This document shows positions 23,315 to 27,524 of a DNA stretch of 27,524 bases, one piece after another. Numbering within the stretch: the first letter of the stretch is position 1; every line of letters starts with the position of its first letter. Source of the DNA: a virus; the IMG/VR virus record IMGVR_UViG_3300025131_000327, positions 1 through 27,524 of that record. One strand, written 5' to 3'. The notes below the pieces were generated by a model, which saw nothing but the letters and a program-made list of their open reading frames with translations, ran no database searches and had not been told where the DNA came from. The position numbers were made by a program, and so were the translations under genes.

Positions 23315-23827
23315 TTAATATGGGGTATCGTTTTTTCCCAAACTAATAAATTTTCTTGTAGCATCTCGAACCAAATCTTCTTTCCCACTATATGGATTGG
23401 GCTCGCCCTTGATTGCTGAAATTTTATAATGCTTCTTACACTCGACCCAATTTCTATGCTTATTCATGCTTTGCATAAGAATGTCTGCTTCTTCCAAAGA
23501 TTTAAGGCTTAGAGATTTTCCAGTATGTGCTTTATATTGTTTTTGGATAAATTTTGCGATATTAACATATCGAGACTCAATCTCTCCCTGAAAATCTGTT
23601 CTATGAACTTCTTTGAGCATTACTTCTGATTGATATTTGATACAAAGCTTATCACCATAGAAAACAACCGAGAATCCATCCATTATTGGTCTTTCAGTAT
23701 GAGGAATATCTGCCTCTCTTTGTAAGCCGATTTTAACCTTTTCTCCGGTCTTGGGATCAACCGCTCCATCATATTTTTGTGAAAGTGCTTGAGAAATACC
23801 TCTAACAACATCTAACATCTTGGACAT
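23315..23827 (-). CDS. Conserved protein in the gp16 (small terminase) position (170 residues)
   Basis: The protein begins MSKMLDVVRGISQALSQKYDGA and contains IMDGFSVVFYGDKLCIKYQSEVMLKEVH (about residues 48-75), a beta hairpin with a following acidic helix, then FIQKQYKAHTGKSLSLKSL and a basic C-terminus. The length (170) and place directly upstream of the large terminase resemble T4 gp16 (164), the small terminase, but I see neither a helix-turn-helix nor the long coiled coil expected of that family, so I do not assign that function. The gene opens a transcription block: a promoter-like CTATTTATTATAAT lies 27-39 bases upstream, and a CGGAG site precedes the ATG. It may be a packaging accessory factor or a virion protein. 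Confidence 0.75.
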   Translation of the reverse strand: MSKMLDVVRGISQALSQKYDGAVDPKTGEKVKIGLQREADIPHTERPIMDGFSVVFYGDKLCIKYQSEVMLKEVHRTDFQGEIESRYVNIAKFIQKQYKAHTGKSLSLKSLEEADILMQSMNKHRNWVECKKHYKISAIKGEPNPYSGKEDLVRDATRKFISLGKNDTPY

Positions 23828-23852
23828 TTTATTATCTCCGTACTAAAAGTTT

Positions 23853-23866
23853 ATTATAATAAATAG
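23853..23866 (-). promoter_or_regulatory. Candidate promoter upstream of the packaging block
   Basis: The minus strand reads TTTTTGACTTCTATTTAT then TATAAT, a perfect -10 hexamer inside the 13-base CTATTTATTATAA that recurs upstream of the sheath gene. The -35 region at 17-base spacing (TGAACT) is poor. It lies in a 51-base gap before the 170-residue gene that leads into terminase and portal. Confidence 0.45.
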
Positions 23867-23878
23867 AAGTCAAAAAGT

Positions 23879-24241
23879 TCATTTACTTTTTATTTCTGGT
23901 CGCCATCCTACGCTCCATCTCTCTTCTCGACCTTCTATCAACCTTATATAGCAATCAAAACAACAACCGAACTTAGAAAAATAAACATCGTTGTTTCTTT
24001 TTATTTTATTCTTCTCGCAGAAGTCGCAGTTTCTCACAACACTGCTCTTATTCTTAAGTAGTTTTTTATTTGATTCTCGACTTCTCAATTTTGCTTCTTT
24101 TTCTTTGAGTTGGTGGAGATATTCTTTTTCTTTTTCGGAATCCCATCCGGATTTAGGATTTTGGATAGCATCTTCTCCATATTTATCAGAGATTGCCTTT
24201 TCCATCTTTGCAACATAATTGGGATCTTTTTTTTTACTCAC
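23879..24241 (-). CDS. Small zinc-ribbon-like protein (120 residues)
   Basis: The best start is a GTG at 24241 that overlaps the previous stop (GTGA), giving VSKKKDPNYVAKMEKAIS; the earlier in-frame starts lie inside the upstream gene and would add an unlikely Trp/Cys-rich leader. The first half is a charged helix region with YGEDAIQNPKSGWDSEKE, followed by a coiled coil. The C-terminal part has CDFCEKNKIKRNN and, some 20 residues on, GCCFDCYIRLIEGREERW: CxxC pairs that should bind one zinc ion. The function is unknown; a small nucleic-acid-binding or protein-binding accessory is possible. It closes the small-gene cluster just before the packaging promoter. Confidence 0.78.
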   Translation of the reverse strand: MSKKKDPNYVAKMEKAISDKYGEDAIQNPKSGWDSEKEKEYLHQLKEKEAKLRSRESNKKLLKNKSSVVRNCDFCEKNKIKRNNDVYFSKFGCCFDCYIRLIEGREERWSVGWRPEIKSK

Positions 24242-24675
24242 TTTGTAACCTCTTTGATTGCAAATGCAATTCCAATTGTTGAGCCGACCCCGATGGCAAC
24301 CCCAATTGTGAACCAAAGAATTGTTAAATCTCTCTTTGGCTTAAAAACCATTTTCTGAAGTCTTGTGAGTTCTTCGTTCTTGAGTTTTATAATCTCGTCC
24401 GATCTTTTTTGTAAAGCTGACATATCAACCTTGAGAAGATTATACTTCATATCGTGCTGGATTTTAAGTTTTTCTTTTTGTTGGGAGAGTTTTAACTTGA
24501 GTTCATCTTTGAGCTTTTTTGTTTTTGCTAAGATTTCAGCGATTGCTTTGGCGTCTAGAAGTGTTCCGGGGAAAGGTGCTTTTTGATCTTTTTTGAGGGT
24601 TATTGATTTTCCTGCCGCGAATGCAGTTGTTTGAAAGATCATCAAAAAACATAGAATAAGCGGTAAGATTTTCAT
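24238..24675 (-). CDS. Secreted coiled-coil protein with C-terminal membrane anchor (145 residues)
   Basis: The ATG at 24675 overlaps the preceding stop (ATGA) and opens a textbook signal peptide, MKILPLILCFLMIFQTTAFA followed by AGKS, with a signal peptidase I site (AFA-A). I see no lipobox. Residues 25-108 are a long, highly charged coiled coil (KTKKLKDELKLKLSQQKEKL and following). A C-terminal membrane helix (TILWFTIGVAIGVGSTIGIAFA) ends in a short basic tail. The predicted topology is a periplasmic coiled coil held in the inner membrane by its C-terminus, inverse to ordinary i-spanins. A role in lysis or at the envelope is possible; no family is recognised. An in-frame upstream ATG (24717) would bury the signal peptide. 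Confidence 0.78.
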   Translation of the reverse strand: MKILPLILCFLMIFQTTAFAAGKSITLKKDQKAPFPGTLLDAKAIAEILAKTKKLKDELKLKLSQQKEKLKIQHDMKYNLLKVDMSALQKRSDEIIKLKNEELTRLQKMVFKPKRDLTILWFTIGVAIGVGSTIGIAFAIKEVTK

Positions 24676-25148
24676 TTCAAATCTGATTTCAATGCGTTCA
24701 CAGATTCCGTAGCCCACATTATCGGACCGCTCAAGTCCGATAGGTCGGGCTTATCCAACGTGCCTTCTTCATCATATTTTTCTTGATATTCCTCTAATCT
24801 TCTTGCTATCTTGCGTAATGCCCAATAAATTTCATCAAGAGATCGTGGGGAGAGATTTTCACCACTGTTTATAGTAGCCAGATTATTACTAAGGACATCG
24901 GAAGGACCTAGAATTTCATATGCACGGTCGAAATCATATTCGTCTTCAGGGTTAATATCTTTATTAAGCTCTTCCACCACATTCTCAAGCTCTGTGTGTA
25001 ACTTTTTAATCTTTTCTGGATCGTGATCATGGTACCCCATAAATTTTTTGATCTTTTTCCCTGCACTTTTAAAAAACCCCTCCTCAGACAAGGTATTTTC
25101 AATCTCTTCTTGGATAATTCGCTTTAGTTGTTTTTTTGTAATCTTCAT
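24672..25148 (-). CDS. Small protein with MKITKKQLKRIIQEEI N-terminal module (158 residues)
   Basis: The first 24 residues are the shared module, ending LSEEG, and contain two possible prohead-protease sites (IQE at 12-14, LSE at 20-22). The next part, FFKSAGKKIKKFMGY, is a basic amphipathic helix. The remainder is charged and helical (KIKKLHTELENVVEELNKD, then SLDEIYWALRKIARRLEEY). The same length and layout appear in the second half of the neighbouring 403-residue protein (residues 248-403), so the two are probably paralogues or carry the same module on similar helical bodies. Its stop overlaps the next gene's start. I infer a virion-internal protein delivered into the prohead; the biochemical function is unknown. 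Confidence 0.82.
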   Translation of the reverse strand: MKITKKQLKRIIQEEIENTLSEEGFFKSAGKKIKKFMGYHDHDPEKIKKLHTELENVVEELNKDINPEDEYDFDRAYEILGPSDVLSNNLATINSGENLSPRSLDEIYWALRKIARRLEEYQEKYDEEGTLDKPDLSDLSGPIMWATESVNALKSDLK

Positions 25149-25159
25149 TTTTCTTATCC

Positions 25160-26371
25160 CTATCTTAGCGCTAGGGCTATTTCCCTTCGGATGGCTTCTT
25201 CGAGTTCTTCACGAGGGCTTTCAAATAGTTTCAATAATTTATGAACAGCCCACTTAGCGGGGTCTATTTTAAAAACCAGTTCTTGTAAAGGATCGGTAAA
25301 ATTCCAATTGACAACATTGCCGGCAGCTTCATCCACTTTCTTTTCAAATCCGCGCAGGTCATCTGCTACATCTTTGGCATAGGCTTCAATTTCTTCGGAT
25401 GACTGAAACTCCGGAAGAGGCTGTATTCTGTGGCCATTGCGGTCCGGCTTAAAGGAGGCTGGAATTTCAAACTTTTTTTGAAAGCCATGTTCCGCTATAA
25501 ACATGGCAAGGTTAGAAAGTTCTGTTTCTAACTTTTCCAATATTTGGTCGGCGCCTCCGCCTTCTTCACCTAGAGCCCTTCCAATCTCTTCTTGGATGAT
25601 TCGCTTTAGTTGTTTTTTGGTAATTTTCCTTTCTCTTATTCCTTTAGGTATACCAAGACGTGGCCACTTTTCTCCTGTCTTGCGCAGTTCGGGCTCCTTG
25701 GAAAGATCTAGGCTCTTGCCCGGCAGCTGCCTCGGATCTCCGTGTTTACTCTTATATTGTTGCAACATAAGGTCGGAATGCCCGTACCCGGGGAGCTCCC
25801 CCTCATAGGGGCCGTCACGCTTGACAGCGCGGCGATCATTCCAACCTTCGTCGGCGAATTTTTCAAGATCTTCATATTGTTCGATTGTTAGATTCCCAGC
25901 CTCATAATCCTCTAGAAATTTATCCGACCATTTGCGGTGATAGCTATCCCAGCTTGTTTCAGCCTCCGGTTCTGACTCTGTCCCTGACCGAAGACTCGTT
26001 CTCTCTGGTCCGCGACGTTGGTGCGACTTGTGGGTTGCTACATTAAAACCAAGTTCTGCAAAAAGATTTGCAAAAACAGCAAAGATAATTTCACCAAAGT
26101 CTTCATTCAAGAGCGTTGATTGCTCTCCGAGCGGCTGTTCTTCTCCCATTTCCGCTGTTTTTTTCTTTACCATAGCATCTGCTTCTTCGAAGCTAATACC
26201 AAGCACGTCTGCAAGTTTTTGCGTTTCATTTCTAATATCTTCTGGATCCGGATCTGCAGGGTTGTCGGCTCCTTCAAAAGGCACATAGTGCCCTTTCATC
26301 CCTCCTTCGAACATGGCCCTTCCAATCTCTTCTTGAATAATTCGCTTAAGCTGCTTTTTGGTAATCTTCAT
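25160..26371 (-). CDS. Fused two-module protein with two MKITKK-type modules (403 residues)
   Basis: I start at the ATG at 26371, preceded by AAGGAATAAAAGA; a TTG at 26392 would overlap the previous gene. The first module (residues 1-24) is followed by an acidic region, a CUE/UBA-like-looking helix pair (IRNETQKLADVLGISFEEAD, weak), a hydrophobic FGEIIFAVFANLFAELGF segment, and a hydrophilic stretch rich in Tyr/Asp/Gly/His. At residue 249 a second near-identical copy begins (KITKKQLKRIIQEEIGRALGEE), followed by a helical domain of about 135 residues. The DNA just before the second copy still looks like a ribosome-binding site, with AGG where other copies have ATG. It therefore looks like a fusion of two genes. 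The function is unknown; probably internal virion protein(s). Confidence 0.8.
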   Translation of the reverse strand: MKITKKQLKRIIQEEIGRAMFEGGMKGHYVPFEGADNPADPDPEDIRNETQKLADVLGISFEEADAMVKKKTAEMGEEQPLGEQSTLLNEDFGEIIFAVFANLFAELGFNVATHKSHQRRGPERTSLRSGTESEPEAETSWDSYHRKWSDKFLEDYEAGNLTIEQYEDLEKFADEGWNDRRAVKRDGPYEGELPGYGHSDLMLQQYKSKHGDPRQLPGKSLDLSKEPELRKTGEKWPRLGIPKGIRERKITKKQLKRIIQEEIGRALGEEGGGADQILEKLETELSNLAMFIAEHGFQKKFEIPASFKPDRNGHRIQPLPEFQSSEEIEAYAKDVADDLRGFEKKVDEAAGNVVNWNFTDPLQELVFKIDPAKWAVHKLLKLFESPREELEEAIRREIALALR

Positions 26372-26388
26372 TCTTTTATTCCTTCTAA

Positions 26389-26898
26389 TCAATTATTTGT
26401 AAATATATGAAACAGCATATACCCGGCAGATCCCAATAACAAGATACTCCCTAGTGCCGCTGCTGTAGTGGCGGCTGCTCCTAGACCTAATGCGCCAAGT
26501 TGTCCAGCGGCTCCCATATATCCCATTGCGCCGGCGAAACCTACGGCTGGATGCCATCCTTTTGTCTTATCTTGGCTCGGATAATTTGATTGATAATCTG
26601 GATCATCCAGTTTTTGAGAATGTGATCTTCTCATTTTTCCGAGTTTTCCTGCCGCTGTGGGAGTAAAAACTTCTTCCAAAGCACCTTTTTCCGTTGCTTG
26701 CTTCTTTAGAAAATCTACAACCTTATCTTTCTGATCTTGCGGTAAAGAAAACATAATTTCTGAAAATCGTTTTGCTACTTCTTCTTCGTCATTCGTATCA
26801 GCAAATTTTTGAGCCTCTTCTGCGGCTTTTTCAACTTCTGCCTGCTTTTCAAGCTCTTCTTTAATAATTCTTTTTAAGGTTTCTTTTGTAATTTTCAT
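26389..26898 (-). CDS. Protein with targeting-like N-terminus and hydrophobic Gly/Ala-rich C-terminus (169 residues)
   Basis: It begins MKITKETLKRIIKEELEKQA, the module in variant form (IKE at residues 12-14 as possible cleavage site), then a charged helical region (VEKAAEEAQKFADTNDEEEV and FSEIMFSLPQDQKDKVVDFL), a linker, and from about residue 117 a Gly/Ala-rich hydrophobic tail (AVGFAGAMGYMGAAGQLGAL and then a clear membrane helix before FHIFTNN). Such a tail could insert into a membrane. If the N-terminal module carries the protein into the head, it could be an ejected protein that acts at the host membrane on infection. I do not recognise a family. The stop is 17 bases before the next ATG. 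Confidence 0.8.
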   Translation of the reverse strand: MKITKETLKRIIKEELEKQAEVEKAAEEAQKFADTNDEEEVAKRFSEIMFSLPQDQKDKVVDFLKKQATEKGALEEVFTPTAAGKLGKMRRSHSQKLDDPDYQSNYPSQDKTKGWHPAVGFAGAMGYMGAAGQLGALGLGAAATTAAALGSILLLGSAGYMLFHIFTNN

Positions 26899-26914
26899 TT
26901 ATTTGATCCTCTTT

Positions 26915-27226
26915 TTAGCATGCTCGACCATAGTCTTGTTCATGAAAATCAAGAGCCCTTTGTGCTCCTTTTTCGTCCATTCCATGAACTTTCATTAAAG
27001 CTTGTATGATTACTTCGCAAGGTTCTCCTCCATGGTCGGAAATCGTTTGCTCAACCGTTGTTTTTTCACGCACATACGGATCCTGTGGAGCAGGAGGGGG
27101 CGGTTCTTGGAACCTAGAAGCGACCGGTCCTCTTCCAGCTTCCCATCGAGTAGGATCGGATTCTTTGATCATTTTTTCAATCTCTTCTTTAATAATCTTG
27201 CTCAACAGCTTTTTTGTAATCTTCAT
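26915..27226 (-). CDS. Small protein with MKITKKLLSKIIKEEI N-terminal module (103 residues)
   Basis: The ATG at 27226 sits four bases after the previous stop, and the shared AAGGAATAAAAGA ribosome-binding segment overlaps that stop. The N-terminal module has IKE at residues 12-14. Residues 25-55 are proline-rich and flexible (FQEPPPPAPQDPYV). The C-terminal 45 residues look like a small helical domain (EVIIQALMKVHGMDEKGAQR, then ALDFHEQDYGRAC) with two cysteines. No family is recognised. It belongs to the run of module-bearing genes and is probably a virion-internal protein, but this rests only on the shared N-terminus. Confidence 0.78.
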   Translation of the reverse strand: MKITKKLLSKIIKEEIEKMIKESDPTRWEAGRGPVASRFQEPPPPAPQDPYVREKTTVEQTISDHGGEPCEVIIQALMKVHGMDEKGAQRALDFHEQDYGRAC

Positions 27227-27230
27227 TCTT

Positions 27231-27524
27231 TTATTCCTTGTGGTCAATTCCAAATTCTTCTGCTAGTTTTTTGGACAAAGCGTCCGGGTCATCTTTATGT
27301 TTTTTCATAAGACGTTTTATATCTTTCTTATAATTAGTATTTAGATCATCATTTTGCTTTTTGTGTTTATCTTCAACTTCTTTTATAATCTTATTAAACT
27401 TTTCAACTTCTTTTTGTTTCTTCTCCGAAACTTCTTTGTGAGATTTATTAATGATGTTGATTTCTTTATCGTGATTGTCTTTGATCTTTTGAACTATTTC
27501 CCAAGCCTTGTCTTTTTTCTTCAA
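27231..27524 (-). CDS. Lysine-rich coiled-coil protein, cut by the right edge
   Basis: The frame is open to the last base; its first codon in the window is a TTG, which may or may not be the start, so I treat the gene as partial at its 5' end. The 97 visible residues are nearly all Lys/Glu/Asp/Asn/Gln/Ile with no proline before residue 80, thus a continuous coiled coil, ending in a short segment DPDALSKKLAEEFGIDHKE. I associate the ending with a family of uncharacterised coiled-coil proteins in marine T4-like phages. It lacks the MKITKK module in its visible part. Its stop codon is four bases from the next gene, whose ribosome-binding site it contains. Confidence 0.75.
   Translation of the reverse strand: MKKKDKAWEIVQKIKDNHDKEINIINKSHKEVSEKKQKEVEKFNKIIKEVEDKHKKQNDDLNTNYKKDIKRLMKKHKDDPDALSKKLAEEFGIDHKE

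Noticed and set aside
23315-23827. Assignment of the 170-residue protein as small terminase gp16
   Set aside because: Length and position fit, but no helix-turn-helix or long coiled coil is visible.
1-27524. tRNA genes, CRISPR arrays, insertion sequences, integrase or attachment sites
   Set aside because: No cloverleaf-like sequence, regularly spaced repeat, transposase or recombinase motif was seen; coding density leaves almost no room.

Overview
The window is a stretch of a tailed bacteriophage genome with contractile-tail (myovirus) architecture, related to the T4 supergroup but well diverged from T4. Every gene I can support lies on the minus strand, packed with short gaps or 1-14 nt overlaps, so transcription runs from the right edge to the left edge. 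Base composition is AT-rich (roughly 40% GC by eye) and most starts carry purine-rich Shine-Dalgarno sequences (AGGAG, AAGGA), which suggests a host that uses standard SD initiation. The style of the small genes and of the structural proteins is like uncultured marine T4-like phages; the host cannot be named. No tRNA, integrase, transposase or CRISPR array is visible.

Reading in transcription order: (1) 27524-24672, a cluster of small genes. Four genes carry five copies of an N-terminal module of the type MKITKKQLKRIIQEEI, usually together with the same upstream ribosome-binding segment. I propose that it is a prohead (capsid) targeting sequence for internal proteins. (2) 24675-23879, a secreted, membrane-anchored coiled-coil protein and a small zinc-binding protein. 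(3) 23827-17448, DNA packaging and prohead: a gene in the position of the small terminase, large terminase gp17, portal gp20, two conserved genes in the gp67/gp68 position, a small membrane protein, a 29-codon mini-gene and the prohead protease gp21. (4) 17446-12455, a short prohead-type protein, a phage-encoded ribosomal protein bS21, three small beta-rich probable virion proteins, scaffold gp22 and major capsid gp23, ending in a strong hairpin terminator. (5) 12329-5837, neck and tail: gp13-, gp14- and gp15-like proteins, an enlarged sheath gp18 and the tube gp19. (6) 5801-1, baseplate and tail length: a gp26-like zinc protein with an overlapping second frame that is probably reached by ribosomal frameshifting, the tape measure protein, a gp48/gp54-like protein, a gp53-like LysM-type protein, and the start of a further gene cut by the left edge.

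The genes form one morphogenesis programme. Scaffold, portal, protease and internal proteins build the prohead; gp21 would then cleave (I/L)xE sites in gp23, gp22 and perhaps in the internal proteins; gp17 packages DNA; the neck proteins seal the head and join it to a sheath-tube-tape measure-baseplate tail. The most notable points are the repeated targeting-like module with a fossil ribosome-binding site and start inside one fused gene, the bS21 gene inside the capsid operon, the probable +1/-2 frameshift at a T7 run, and a CTATTTAT promoter-like motif upstream of three key transcription blocks.
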